Shown: positions 53,753 to 62,887 of the stretch, in pieces
Position numbering within the stretch: the stretch's first letter is position 1
How the letters are laid out: every line of letters starts with the position of its first letter
Assembly: GCA_030693335.1 (NCBI GenBank)
Contig: JAUYAU010000011.1
Coordinates: forward strand, 289,087-353,086
From: Sulfuricurvum sp.
GTDB taxonomy: Bacteria > Campylobacterota > Campylobacteria > Campylobacterales > Sulfurimonadaceae
DNA: 64,000 nt
Reading direction: 5' to 3'
Translations under genes and position numbers: made by a program
The notes under the pieces: model-generated
Databases searched by the model: none
Seen by the model: the letters and a program-made list of their open reading frames with translations, nothing else
What the model was told of the DNA's origin: nothing

Positions 53753-54259
53753 TTATTTTACCCGCTTATCTAAAATAAAATCTACTATGACATGTATAAA
53801 AGTCGGTATGGTCTGATTTGCGTCTACACTGAAAGTTGCCAGTTCTTTATAAATATTTTTACGCTGATCAAATAAAGCTTTGGCTCTTGATTCATCGTTA
53901 AATAATGGTCGTTTTTGACGTTCTCTTGCACTCAAGCGATTGACTATAACATCAAAATCAGCATCTATGTAAATAATAAGTGATGTCTCTGATATAGTAC
54001 TGTGTATAGGTACACCACCACCGGTAGAGATCACTTGACCCGTGTTTTGTGTTAATTCATTGATACATTTTTGTTCTAGAGTGCGAAAATACTCTTCCCC
54101 TTTAGTTTCAAAAATATCACTAATACTGCTATTTTGCTCTGCTTCAATAACATTATCAACATCTATGAATTTTTTATGAAGTTGCCTTGCGAGCACTTTA
54201 CCTACACTGCTCTTGCCACATCCCATAAAGCCTATCAATACTATGTTATCGTATACCAA
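53753..54259 (-). CDS. aroK: Shikimate kinase
   Basis: A 168-residue kinase of the chorismate pathway. The Walker A loop is GFMGCGKSSVGKVLAR, the shikimate-binding FIDVDNVIE and VISTGGGVPI follow, and RxKRPLF-like RQKRPLF is present. The start codon is TTG, preceded by AAGGA with 8 bases spacing. The gene is convergent to the tmRNA gene and ends 7 bases from it. Confidence 0.93.
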   Translation of the reverse strand: MVYDNIVLIGFMGCGKSSVGKVLARQLHKKFIDVDNVIEAEQNSSISDIFETKGEEYFRTLEQKCINELTQNTGQVISTGGGVPIHSTISETSLIIYIDADFDVIVNRLSARERQKRPLFNDESRAKALFDQRKNIYKELATFSVDANQTIPTFIHVIVDFILDKRVK

Positions 54260-54383
54260 TTCGTATTCCTTGTGATATTTCTTTATTTATATTCATATTT
54301 TCTAGTAAGTTTAACATCATTAGGTATATTTTCATCGTATGATTGCTTATGTAAATGATTATAAGATCTAAGGTATACAGCTA

Positions 54384-54967
54384 ATGAATACAACAACGCC
54401 CTATTCGAAAAATCTGTTAGCACTTAATAAGCCTAAGGGTTACGTGGTTACACGATCGGATGAACTTGGCCGAAAAACAGTTTATGATCTTTTACCTGAT
54501 TGGGTTTTTACTGATGGATGGATGCCGATTGGACGCCTTGATTTAGAATCTAAAGGGCTTCTATTATTTACAACCAACGGTAAAATAGGTGATGCATTGA
54601 CTAAACCTGGAAATTGTATAAAAGTTTATGAGATCTGGGTGCGAGGATACGTAACTGACGAACATATTGCAGAAGCCATGAAAGGGGTTCAAAGCCCGCA
54701 GGGCCTATTAAAAGCTCTTGAAGTCGAAAAGATAAGTGTTGGTGGTGCGAAAACAAAACTCAGGGTAGTCATTGATGAGGGAAAAATCGGCATATCCGCC
54801 GGCTTTTTGGGGCGTTGAGGGACCCAAAATTTGGGACGCCATTAAAAGTCTTAAACTTGATCCGAATCAGCATTGGCAGTTTTAAACTGGATATCCAAAG
54901 CGGTCAGTGGCGTTACCTTTCATTGGAAGAAGAGCAAATGCTAATTAAAAATATGGAGAACCGTTGA
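54384..54967 (+). pseudogene. RsuA/RluE-type pseudouridine synthase, broken by a one-base deletion
   Basis: As sequenced, the frame stops at 54818 after 144 residues. It has the rRNA/tRNA pseudouridine synthase features LALNKPKGYVVTRSDE and the catalytic aspartate in IGRLDLESKGLLLF. The conserved end GKNRHIRRLFGALRDPKFG is encoded in another frame from about 54780 and continues to 54967 as NLIRISIG, QWRYLSLEEEQ. Inserting one A in the A-run 54782-54786 (five to six) restores one frame. The catalytic part is intact but the C-terminal RNA-binding tail is lost. This could be a sequencing error, phase variation or decay. Confidence 0.85.
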
Positions 54968-55488
54968 TCATTCTGGATTTTGAAACCAACTCTGCCAATA
55001 TCCATGATGTGATCGAAGTTGCAGCGTTTCGCATTAATAGAGAAGAGGGCGTATATGTTATCGCTGATACATTCCATCGTTACTACTTTTCCGAATATGA
55101 GGTTAATCCATACGCTCTGGCTGTACACAAGCTCTCTCCTCAAAGAATCCAACGGCTAAGGGCGAATGTTGATTACGCAGAGTATTTCGCGCAGGATCAG
55201 GAGTTTGTAGAATTCTGTCAAGGTGCTAAAACGCTTGTCGCACACAATATCACCTTTGAACTGCGCCATCTAGGTGCATTGGTTACGTTCGATAAACATT
55301 ACTGTACCATGAAATCCAATAAAAAGATTGTCGGGGCTCTCAATGTCAGAGGGAGTCTTAAGAATCCGAAACTGCTGGAAACCTGCCGACATTACCGCAT
55401 CGATTTTGATGAATATCAGTATCACAGTGCCCTATATGATGTCACTAAAACACTTGAGATACTAAATAATATGAATCTAGACATTTAG
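54964..55488 (+). CDS. DEDD-type 3'-5' exonuclease (DnaQ/RNase T-like)
   Basis: A 174-residue exonuclease. IILDFETNSANIHDVIEVAA supplies the first acidic pair (DxE), TLVAHNITFELRHLG the next aspartate-position motif (with N/E in HN...E), and the final YHSALYDVTKTLEIL the H...D of the DEDDh class. It may trim RNA or DNA 3' ends. The start is TTG and overlaps the pseudouridine synthase stop in a TTGA, implying coupling in the unbroken ancestor. It is flanked by two genes with frameshifts but is itself intact. Confidence 0.78.
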   Translation: MIILDFETNSANIHDVIEVAAFRINREEGVYVIADTFHRYYFSEYEVNPYALAVHKLSPQRIQRLRANVDYAEYFAQDQEFVEFCQGAKTLVAHNITFELRHLGALVTFDKHYCTMKSNKKIVGALNVRGSLKNPKLLETCRHYRIDFDEYQYHSALYDVTKTLEILNNMNLDI

Positions 55489-55491
55489 AGA

Positions 55492-56369
55492 ATGATCAAT
55501 TATTTATTTCCACTTTACCGACCTCCAGCAGAAGCTGATAACATTATCATACAAGCCACCTACGGGTGCAGTCATAACAATTGCACTTTTTGCTCCATGT
55601 ACAAAACAAAAAAGTATCAGGTACGCAACATCGAAGATATATTCAAAGAGATTGATATATTTGCTGATATGTATCCCGATGCGAATAAAGTATTTTAGCA
55701 GATGGAGATGCTTTATCGCTACCAACGGATTACTTGGTAAAGGTATTGGATTATTTAAAACGTTCATCTCCTAAACTCAGTAGAGTCTCCGTATACGCCA
55801 CTGCTCAGAATGTATTGGAAAAGTCCGAAGAAGAACTGAGGCTTTTGCATGAAAATAAGCTCAATCTTATTTACTACGGTATTGAAACAGGTAATGATGA
55901 ACTGTTGAAAAAGATCAACAAGGGTGTGACTGCGAGTCAAATCATCGAATCACTCAATAAGGCTTTAAAAGCGAATATAAAAATCTCGGCAACCGTAATT
56001 CTAGGTATCGGCGGTGAAGCATATACCAATGAGCATATAAGGGATACTGCGGCCATTATCAACAATACGACGGTCAATTATCTATCAACGTTACAATTGG
56101 GCTTAGATGAGGATGTCAGAGAGAGATTTCTAAAACACTTCGATCATTTTAAAATGCTCAACGATTATCAAGTCCTTGATGAGCAGAAGCGATTTTTAGA
56201 ACAGCTGAATCCTAGCAATAAAGTGATATTCAGATCAAACCATGCTTCCAATGCTTTGCATCTGGCCGGGACCCTTCCAAAAGATACAGCCAGGCTGCTA
56301 GAAGAAATCAATTTAGCCATCAAAATAGGTGAGGGTGCTTTTGTTCCGAGCAGGTTTAGAGGATTTTAG
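55492..56369 (+). pseudogene. Radical SAM protein, broken by a one-base deletion
   Basis: The two halves are in different frames. The first (55492-55698) has the radical SAM cluster CSHNNCTFCSMYK after NIIIQATYGC. It stops at 55698. The second half (from about 55697, ORF to 56369) reads LADGDALSLPTDYLVKVLDYL, YYGIETGNDELLKKINKGV and ISATVILGIGGE, typical of the HemN/Elp3-like radical SAM fold. Adding one T to the T-run 55693-55696 restores one protein of about 292 residues. Substrate unknown. Either a real pseudogene or a homopolymer error. Confidence 0.85.
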
Positions 56370-57481
56370 AAATTGAGCTGATAATAGACTCCTCGACCGC
56401 TTCCAAAAGAAGAGACTAGCCCTTTTTCAACAAGGTCTCCGAGATCACGACCGGCAGTTATTCGTGTTGTATGGGTAAGGCTCATGTATTTATTAATTTT
56501 CATCCCACCTTCGAATTTCTCTGGTAGTACAGAAAGCATCTTATGGATCATTTTTTTCTGGCGCTCATTTAGAACGTGTTGATTGCATCGATCCCAGAAT
56601 TTTGTTTTTATTTGAATTGTTTCAACTTTTTTTAGAGTATCGTCGATCGAGATAGCTACGATTTTCATAAACCAATCGATCCATGGGGTGATATCAAGTG
56701 TTTGTGATCGGCAAATGATATCAAGGGTCGTGTAATATTCTTTACGGTGCTGATGAATTGCCGTAGCTATTGAATAGAATGATGCATTGACTAAATTTGC
56801 TTTCGCTAGAACATAATCGGTAATAGCCCTAGTCAATCGGCCGTTTCCATCTTCAAACGGATGGATGAGAACAAAATAGAGATGGGCAATAGCCGCTTTA
56901 ATCAGCAGGTCTGATTCGTTGTCTTCATTCAACCAGTTCAAGAATTTTTCCATCATCTTTTCCATCATTGCCGACGGAGGTGCTATGTAATGAACTTTTT
57001 CTTTTTCCCAAGGACCTGAAACAATTCGCATCTCTTCTTCGTGGGTGCGATACTCACCGGCGAGGATTTTTCGAAGTCCTGACTGATTGGTTGGGAAAAG
57101 TGCTATGTGCCAAGAGGAGAGACGTTCGTGATCCAATGGAGTCAAATTGGTTTTGGCATCGAGAATGATCTCTATTAAGTTGTCGATATGGTAATTGTTT
57201 GAATATTCAGCCTCAACATCTAGTCGAAGGATTTTTTGGATGGAACTTCGTACGCTGCTTCGCTGAAGGATCTCTCCCTCGATCGCCGAAGTAGAAACGG
57301 CTTCGTTTTCCAGAACATCAACAAGTAATTCGGTAGAGTCTTGTTGCGTAAGAAAGTTTTCTACCGCTTGTAATTGCCCAAATTTGAAATACAGTTGTTC
57401 AAGAGGGATCTTCTGATAGGTAAAATGAGGGAAGTCTTTGTTCTCCCAAATCCAATGATGATTGTCATGATACGTTTTCAT
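56366..57481 (-). CDS. Fic family protein with built-in inhibitory motif
   Basis: A 371-residue Fic protein. The catalytic loop is HPFEDGNGRLTRAITDYVLA, the AMP-transfer signature HPFx(D/E)GNGRxxR. The N-terminal inhibitory alpha motif is STSAIEGEI, so it belongs to class II (inhibitory segment in front of the Fic core). The C-terminal 90 residues resemble a winged helix, suggesting a DNA-binding or target-recognition part. It would AMPylate or de-AMPylate a protein. It is convergent to and overlaps the radical SAM gene by four bases. Confidence 0.9.
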   Translation of the reverse strand: MKTYHDNHHWIWENKDFPHFTYQKIPLEQLYFKFGQLQAVENFLTQQDSTELLVDVLENEAVSTSAIEGEILQRSSVRSSIQKILRLDVEAEYSNNYHIDNLIEIILDAKTNLTPLDHERLSSWHIALFPTNQSGLRKILAGEYRTHEEEMRIVSGPWEKEKVHYIAPPSAMMEKMMEKFLNWLNEDNESDLLIKAAIAHLYFVLIHPFEDGNGRLTRAITDYVLAKANLVNASFYSIATAIHQHRKEYYTTLDIICRSQTLDITPWIDWFMKIVAISIDDTLKKVETIQIKTKFWDRCNQHVLNERQKKMIHKMLSVLPEKFEGGMKINKYMSLTHTTRITAGRDLGDLVEKGLVSSFGSGRGVYYQLNF

Positions 57482-57705
57482 AGCATAATTGTATCATTAA
57501 ATGAGACATTTTATACAGCTTTTCATACCAATATAAAAATTTTATTTTGTGAATGTATAATTTTACCCGGTAAAAAAGAAATCTATTCAATATACGCATC
57601 TCGGTAAAATGGGAGCCCTTGATCATTCGTTACTACTTTTCCAATTGTTGTCCTGAATGCAGGGTGACTTTTTAAATATCTATCTTAATTATCAAGGGAA
57701 AACGT
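57482..57705. other. Spacer with a degraded copy of part of the exonuclease gene
   Basis: No gene found in this spacer. At 57619-57642 TTGATCATTC is followed directly by GTTACTACTTTTCC. The first ten bases equal the start of the exonuclease gene (54964-54973), and TCGTTACTACTTTTCC equals its bases 55077-55092. So the spacer holds a relic of that gene with about 100 bases deleted. The upstream context also resembles the end of the pseudouridine synthase gene. Confidence 0.5.
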
Positions 57706-58482
57706 ATGGCTCAATCAATTGAAATCCTCTCATGGAACGTCAATGGCATCCGTGCAGTGGCAGAAAAAGGGGCATTCGACTGGCTTCAAGAGCGTCAGCC
57801 TCACATTCTCTGTCTTCAGGAAATCAAAGCTTTGCCAGAACAAATGCCGGATGATCTTTTTTCAAACCGTTTTCCCAGTGTTACAATAAACAGTGCAGAG
57901 AAGAAAGGGTATTCAGGGACACTCATCGCAAGTATGCTGGAACACAATTATGTCAATACGCGAGCTGATATTGATACCATGAGTGAAGGGCGTATTGTTG
58001 AACATCACTATGGAGATATCGTCTTATTCAACGTCTATTTTCCCAATGGGCAAAAGGATGAAGAACGTCTCGCGTATAAGTTGGAGTTTTATGATTGCTT
58101 TTTAGACTACTGCCAAACTCTTCGCAGCGAGGGTAAAAAAATAATCATTTGTGGAGATGTCAACACTGCTCACCGTCCCATAGATCTCAAAAATCCAAAA
58201 TCCAATGAAAAGACCTCAGGCTTTCTTCCAATAGAGCGGGCATGGATTGATAAACTGATCGATCATGGCTACATCGATACCTTTCGCCACATACACGGGG
58301 ACAAAGAGAATGAATACAGCTGGTGGTCGTATCGTTTCAGCGCACGTTCTAAAAACGTCGGATGGAGAATCGATTATTTCTTCATCTCCGATGATCTTGC
58401 TGAATCTCTCGAAGATGCATTCATTCTTCAAGACATTACGGGATCGGATCATTGCCCTGTTGGGATTCGTCTAAAGATTTAA
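57706..58482 (+). CDS. xth: Exodeoxyribonuclease III
   Basis: A 258-residue AP endonuclease/exonuclease of the EEP family for base excision repair. Motifs: ILSWNVNGIRAV, LCLQEIKA, NVYFPNGQ, CGDVNTAHRPIDLKNP, and the final WRIDYFFISDD and DHCPVGI. These supply the metal and catalytic residues. Length is typical. Sits between the Fic relic spacer and a nucleotidyltransferase-like gene. Confidence 0.95.
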   Translation: MAQSIEILSWNVNGIRAVAEKGAFDWLQERQPHILCLQEIKALPEQMPDDLFSNRFPSVTINSAEKKGYSGTLIASMLEHNYVNTRADIDTMSEGRIVEHHYGDIVLFNVYFPNGQKDEERLAYKLEFYDCFLDYCQTLRSEGKKIIICGDVNTAHRPIDLKNPKSNEKTSGFLPIERAWIDKLIDHGYIDTFRHIHGDKENEYSWWSYRFSARSKNVGWRIDYFFISDDLAESLEDAFILQDITGSDHCPVGIRLKI

Positions 58483-58545
58483 TATAATCAATGATACGAT
58501 TATTAAATAGAATCAAAAAATTCTTATGCAGAAAAGGAAAAAAAG

Positions 58546-59277
58546 TTGATTTACAATTTTTGGAAAGACTATGACATATTGCTTTCATTTGATCAAGCAT
58601 CCTTGCTTGATTACAGACTGGACAGTATTGCTATCAAACTAAATATATTCTTTCAAAGACTGATTATTGATCATATTGATAAGCGGGATATTCGGTTTTA
58701 TCTTGCAGGCTCATGCATCAAAGCGGACACCTTTCGAGACCTTGACTTGTTCTTTCCATCCAAAGAAGACCAAGAACTGATCCATAATGCAATGAATAAA
58801 GATTATTTCGAATACGAGAACAACTCTTATACCTACAAATACAAAAACGACATTTACCAGCTTGTCTATCGCGAGAGATTTAATGACGCGACTCTTGAAG
58901 AGATGGTTGAAGGTTTTGATTTTGATTCGACAAAAATTGCCTTCGAATGTCACTACGACACACTCAAAAGGCTTTTTACCATTGTAAGATGTGATATGAG
59001 AATGGAGTTTGTTAACTATATTAATACCCGCGTAAACCGTTTGTCCAAAGTCAGTATTAATCCATTTGTATCTCTACAGCGGGCAATTTACTTTTTAAAG
59101 CGCGGAGATGATGTCCCCTATGATGTGTTCTTACAAATTTGCGGGAAGATCGCATCTTTACCATTGGATGAACAAAATGATGTGTCGGTGCATTTCAAAA
59201 ATCTTCAAGGCAATCCGAATAAGTTGACGAATATCAAAGACGCTATTGAGCATTATGTTGAAGAACATAAAAAGTAG
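58546..59277 (+). CDS. Nucleotidyltransferase-like protein of unknown role
   Basis: A 243-residue protein starting with TTG (AAAAGGA upstream). YLAGSCIKADTFRDLDLFFPS near residues 52-72 matches the nucleotidyltransferase signature GS...DxD. Later acidic and aromatic stretches (DIYQLVYRERF; FDSTKIAFECHYD) would complete the fold. Substrate not known. It may be a tRNA- or antibiotic-modifying-type enzyme, or a toxin of the MNT type, but no partner HEPN gene is present. Confidence 0.6.
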   Translation: MIYNFWKDYDILLSFDQASLLDYRLDSIAIKLNIFFQRLIIDHIDKRDIRFYLAGSCIKADTFRDLDLFFPSKEDQELIHNAMNKDYFEYENNSYTYKYKNDIYQLVYRERFNDATLEEMVEGFDFDSTKIAFECHYDTLKRLFTIVRCDMRMEFVNYINTRVNRLSKVSINPFVSLQRAIYFLKRGDDVPYDVFLQICGKIASLPLDEQNDVSVHFKNLQGNPNKLTNIKDAIEHYVEEHKK

Positions 59278-59315
59278 TATTGGTATCATAATAGTTGTTT
59301 ATGTATTTATAGCTG

Positions 59316-59642
59316 CTAAATCCTTGCCAGCATTACAATAACAAAAGGCACCGGTTTTTTTGGAGCACCGGCTGCATCAAAAATCCCCAAAAATGAAGCA
59401 GCAATCTCTGTTATCTGTGGTGCAGTGTATTCATGCTCAAATGATTCATCGAGAACTTCCATTATTTTATCGACAGCGATACCAATCCGTTCACTGTCAA
59501 TTTCAGCAAAGCCCAATTCTTTATCCCACGAGCAACAATGCGGAAAAATATTGAAAGTCTCTGTGATCTTATCATCATCTAAATCCTCAAGCAGTTTGTA
59601 TTCACGAACAAAATCGATTATCTGATTAAGTTTGCAGACCAT
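59316..59642 (-). CDS. Conserved-looking 108-residue protein near the nif genes
   Basis: A 108-residue, acidic protein with N-terminal MVCKLNQIIDFVREYKLLED, a central FPHCCSWDKELGFAEIDS and a C-terminal GAPKKPVPFVIVMLARI. Three cysteines are present. AGGAG precedes the ATG. It is transcribed away from nifE and so shares the spacer with the nif promoter. I do not recognise the family; a nitrogen-fixation role is a guess from position only. Confidence 0.55.
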   Translation of the reverse strand: MVCKLNQIIDFVREYKLLEDLDDDKITETFNIFPHCCSWDKELGFAEIDSERIGIAVDKIMEVLDESFEHEYTAPQITEIAASFLGIFDAAGAPKKPVPFVIVMLARI

Positions 59643-59734
59643 GGTATTCTCCTAGTAATGATATGGTGTTATTTATGCATAAATCATACGCGATTTAATA
59701 ATGATCATGTAATCGCATAAACTTTCATCTATTC

Positions 59735-59750
59735 TAGTACAAATCTTGCA
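59735..59750 (+). promoter_or_regulatory. Candidate sigma-54 type promoter for nifE
   Basis: TAGTAC-AAATC-TTGCA has the spacing of the sigma-54 consensus (TGGCAC-N5-TTGCA), and the -12 TTGCA is perfect, but the key GG at -24 reads AG. It lies 35 bases before the nifE ATG. No upstream NifA site (TGT-N10-ACA) was found by eye. Confidence 0.3.
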
Positions 59751-59784
59751 ATAGATATGGATACTTAACTCCAAGGAGTATCCA

Positions 59785-61146
59785 ATGGTAAGCCGTGCAA
59801 AAATAAAAGAACTTATGAATGAGAGCGCCTGTTCTCATAGTAAAGACAAAAAACCGGGAGAGGGGTGTGATAAGCCAAAACCGGGTCTTGCAACGGGCGG
59901 ATGTGCATTTGACGGAGCACAAATTGCACTTTTCCCTTATGCAGATGCTGTCCATTTGGTGCATGGTCCTCAAACCTGTCTTGGTGCATCGTGGGAAACA
60001 CGTGAGACAAAAACGTCGTATACCGGACGTGATCACACACAAATGGGATTTACAACAGGAATAACGACTAACGATGTGATATTTGGCGGTGATAAACGTC
60101 TAAGCGATTCAATCGACCATATAATGAATGAATACAAACCTGAGGCTATATTTGTCTATTCAACATGCGTAACGGCACTGGTCGGTGATGACATCGATAT
60201 GACTTGTAAGCTTGGAAGTGAAAAATACGGTGTTCCAATCGTCCCAGTTCATGCTCCCGGATTTGTCGGAAGCAAGAATCTTGGATCCCGCTTGGCAGGT
60301 GAAGCGGTGTTAGAACATCTCATCGGGACAAAAGAGCCTGAATATACAACCGCATACGACATCAATCTCATCGGTGATTACAATGTAACGGGTGATATGT
60401 GGCAATACCTTCCCCTGTTTGAAAAAATAGGGATTCGAGTCCTTAGCTCTATGAGCGGAGACGGACGGGTTGGTGATATTCGCACTGCACATCGGGCGAA
60501 ACTCAATGTCATTGTTTGCGCTAAATCCCTCATCACCCTTACTAGAAAAATGAATGAGCAATTTGGTATCCCGTGGATATCCGTCTCTTTTTATGGAAAG
60601 CGGGATACCTCATTTGCCATTCGTGAGATCGTAAATGCTTTGGGTGATACTGAACTTATTGCACGCGCTGAAGTCGTTATTGCTGAATCAGAAGCAGATC
60701 TTGAAGAAAAAATCGCACCGTACAAAGTACTTTTTGCAGGTAAAAAAGCCGTTCTCAATACGGGAGGGAATAAGGCATGGTCGATTGCGTCTGGATTACA
60801 AGATTTGGGGATTGAAGTTGTAGCAACGAGTGTTGCCAAATCAACGCAAGATGACATCGACAAAGCACGCGAATATTTGGGAGAGAATGGTGTTCTGATG
60901 ACCAAACCTGCATCTGAGCAGGGAAAAGTAATCGACTCTACAGGAGCTCATATACTCCTTGCAGGTGGACGAAGCCTCTATACTGCAATCAAGAAGAAGA
61001 TTAGTTTTATTGATGTGAATCAGGAGAAAAAAACAAGTTATGGAGGGTATGGCGGCCTTCTAAATCTCGCAGAAGACCTTAAATACGCATTTTGTAATCC
61101 CGTATTTGCTAATGTTGGCAAACCTGCACCGTGGGAGGTCCTGTGA
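59785..61146 (+). CDS. nifE: Nitrogenase FeMo-cofactor scaffold subunit NifE
   Basis: A 453-residue protein, half of the NifEN complex on which the FeMo cofactor is matured. The cluster cysteines lie in ATGGCAFDGAQIALFP, VHGPQTCLG and VYSTCVTALVGDDID. AAGGAG stands 6 bases before the ATG. A TGATG overlap joins it to nifN. nifD itself is excluded because the sequence matches NifE better in its N-terminus, but NifD/NifE confusion is possible. Confidence 0.93.
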   Translation: MVSRAKIKELMNESACSHSKDKKPGEGCDKPKPGLATGGCAFDGAQIALFPYADAVHLVHGPQTCLGASWETRETKTSYTGRDHTQMGFTTGITTNDVIFGGDKRLSDSIDHIMNEYKPEAIFVYSTCVTALVGDDIDMTCKLGSEKYGVPIVPVHAPGFVGSKNLGSRLAGEAVLEHLIGTKEPEYTTAYDINLIGDYNVTGDMWQYLPLFEKIGIRVLSSMSGDGRVGDIRTAHRAKLNVIVCAKSLITLTRKMNEQFGIPWISVSFYGKRDTSFAIREIVNALGDTELIARAEVVIAESEADLEEKIAPYKVLFAGKKAVLNTGGNKAWSIASGLQDLGIEVVATSVAKSTQDDIDKAREYLGENGVLMTKPASEQGKVIDSTGAHILLAGGRSLYTAIKKKISFIDVNQEKKTSYGGYGGLLNLAEDLKYAFCNPVFANVGKPAPWEVL

Positions 61147-62444
61147 TGGAGTTTTCACTTTCACGTCAAGAACACAAACCTCTGCAAGTTAACCCTATCA
61201 AACACTCTCAGCCTATGGGGGCCACACTCGCTTATTTAGGAGTCAAAGGGTGTTTGCCTCTGATGCATGCAGCTCAAGGATGTGCATCGTATACAAAAGT
61301 ATTTTTTACCCGTCATTTTAACGAACCTATAGCCATTCATAACACTTCTGTGAGTGATATTACTGCGGTTTTAGATGGTGGAGATTATTCCATTTTGATG
61401 GCGATTGAAAACATCCAAAACAAAGAAAAAAATATGAAGCCAAGCATGATTGGACTGCATACCACTGGATTAACTGAAACAAAGGGTGATGATGTGCGTG
61501 GTGTGGGAATGCACATAGAAATTCCCTATGTATTTGTCAATACACCTGATTATGAGGGTGGATTGGAGAGTGGATGGGCGTTGACGGTAACGGCATTGAT
61601 TGAACAGCTAACACAAAACACAACGGATATCAAGTCTAATAAGCTCGTATTCTTGCCCCATGTAAGTATGCAACCCATAGAGATCGAAAAAATAAAATCA
61701 TTGTGTGAAGATTTTGGATTTGAGACCTACGCTTTGCCTGATTTATCCACATCACTGGACGGTTATTGGGAAGAGGGTCAGGGTAAATTGGCAAATGGAG
61801 GGATAAGCGTCGATGAAATACGTAATCTCGCAACCAGTAGCGTTGTTGTGACCATCGGATCTTCCATGAAAAAATCGGCGATAGCGCTGCAAAAGAAGAA
61901 TCCGTTGATACAGCATCTCCATTTTGATCATCTAATGGGGTTGGATGGGTGCGACAATTTTGTCGGAGAATTGATGAAGTTGCGACATACTCAACCCAAT
62001 CCTCTTATGAAACGGTGGCGTTCACGCTTACAAGATGCGATGTTGGATTCCCATTTCTTGATCGGAAGTTCCCATTTCGTTATTACGGGTGAACCGGACA
62101 TGCTCAGCGGTATGTGCGCATTGATCCGCAGTGTCGGAGGTACGATTGACGCGGCAGTTTCAACGACATTCAGCGAGATTTTACATACCATTGAAGCGGA
62201 CAATGTATTTGTCGGTGATTTGGAAGATGCGCGACGTTTTTTTGATGGTGCGGATATGGTGATCAGTAATTTTCATGCAGAACGAATCTTGCATATGTAT
62301 CACAATACGGCATTGGTACTTCGCGGATTTCCAAATTACGAAGATCTGGGCAATCAGCTCAAACATGATCAGCTGTATGAGGGAAGCACTTATTTTTTAT
62401 TTGAAATAGCAAATACATTAAGAAAGGTTAAGCATGAACACTAA
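61146..62444 (+). CDS. nifN: Nitrogenase FeMo-cofactor scaffold subunit NifN
   Basis: A 432-residue protein, partner of NifE. Family features: QPMGATLAYLGVKGCLPLMHAAQGC, FTRHFNEPIAIHNTSVSD and TTGLTETKGDDVRG. The ATG at 61146 follows GGGAGG at 61133-61138 and overlaps the nifE stop by one base; a GTG at 61131 is less likely. It overlaps nifX by 11 bases. Confidence 0.92.
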   Translation: MEFSLSRQEHKPLQVNPIKHSQPMGATLAYLGVKGCLPLMHAAQGCASYTKVFFTRHFNEPIAIHNTSVSDITAVLDGGDYSILMAIENIQNKEKNMKPSMIGLHTTGLTETKGDDVRGVGMHIEIPYVFVNTPDYEGGLESGWALTVTALIEQLTQNTTDIKSNKLVFLPHVSMQPIEIEKIKSLCEDFGFETYALPDLSTSLDGYWEEGQGKLANGGISVDEIRNLATSSVVVTIGSSMKKSAIALQKKNPLIQHLHFDHLMGLDGCDNFVGELMKLRHTQPNPLMKRWRSRLQDAMLDSHFLIGSSHFVITGEPDMLSGMCALIRSVGGTIDAAVSTTFSEILHTIEADNVFVGDLEDARRFFDGADMVISNFHAERILHMYHNTALVLRGFPNYEDLGNQLKHDQLYEGSTYFLFEIANTLRKVKHEH

Positions 62445-62886
62445 AATCACAGTAGAAGGGAACGTTACGATGAATAATTCACTGAAAGTTGCTTTTGCAA
62501 CCAAAGACATGGAAGAGGTAAACGCGCACTTTGGTGGAGCAAAAGAATTTGTCGTATACAACGTCTCAAAAGACGGTTTTAGTTTATCTGAAGTGATCAA
62601 AACTGACACCTCCAATCTTGAAGATGATGATAAAACAGATTTTCGTGTTCGTGCTCTCAAGGGTATCAATATTATGTATACAGAAAGTATCGGAGGAACA
62701 GCTGCGGCAAAAGTAATCCGAGCCGGAATCAATCCGATGAAAGTGAATGATGGGACATTGATTGAAGATCTGTTGAATTCATTGGTGACAATGATTAATG
62801 GCAACCCTCCACCATGGGTAAAAAGGATTATCAATATGGAAACGGAACATGACGTACGACAAGACAGATGGGCACAAGGAGAATAA
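62434..62886 (+). CDS. nifX: NifX-type FeMo-cofactor carrier
   Basis: A 150-residue protein that binds FeMo-cofactor precursors. SLKVAFATKDMEEVNAHFGGAKEFVVYNV is the NifX/NifB-C domain. GGTAAAKVIRAGINPMK and VKRIINME follow. The start at 62434 has AAAGG upstream; an ATG at 62470 (AAGGG, 9 bases) would begin nearer the conserved SLKVAFAT and is equally likely. Confidence 0.9.
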   Translation: MNTKITVEGNVTMNNSLKVAFATKDMEEVNAHFGGAKEFVVYNVSKDGFSLSEVIKTDTSNLEDDDKTDFRVRALKGINIMYTESIGGTAAAKVIRAGINPMKVNDGTLIEDLLNSLVTMINGNPPPWVKRIINMETEHDVRQDRWAQGE

Positions 62887-62887
62887 T

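Noticed and set aside
59735..59750. Firm assignment of a sigma-54 promoter for nifE
   Set aside because: The invariant -24 GG is AG and no NifA site is seen, so it is listed only as a low-confidence candidate.
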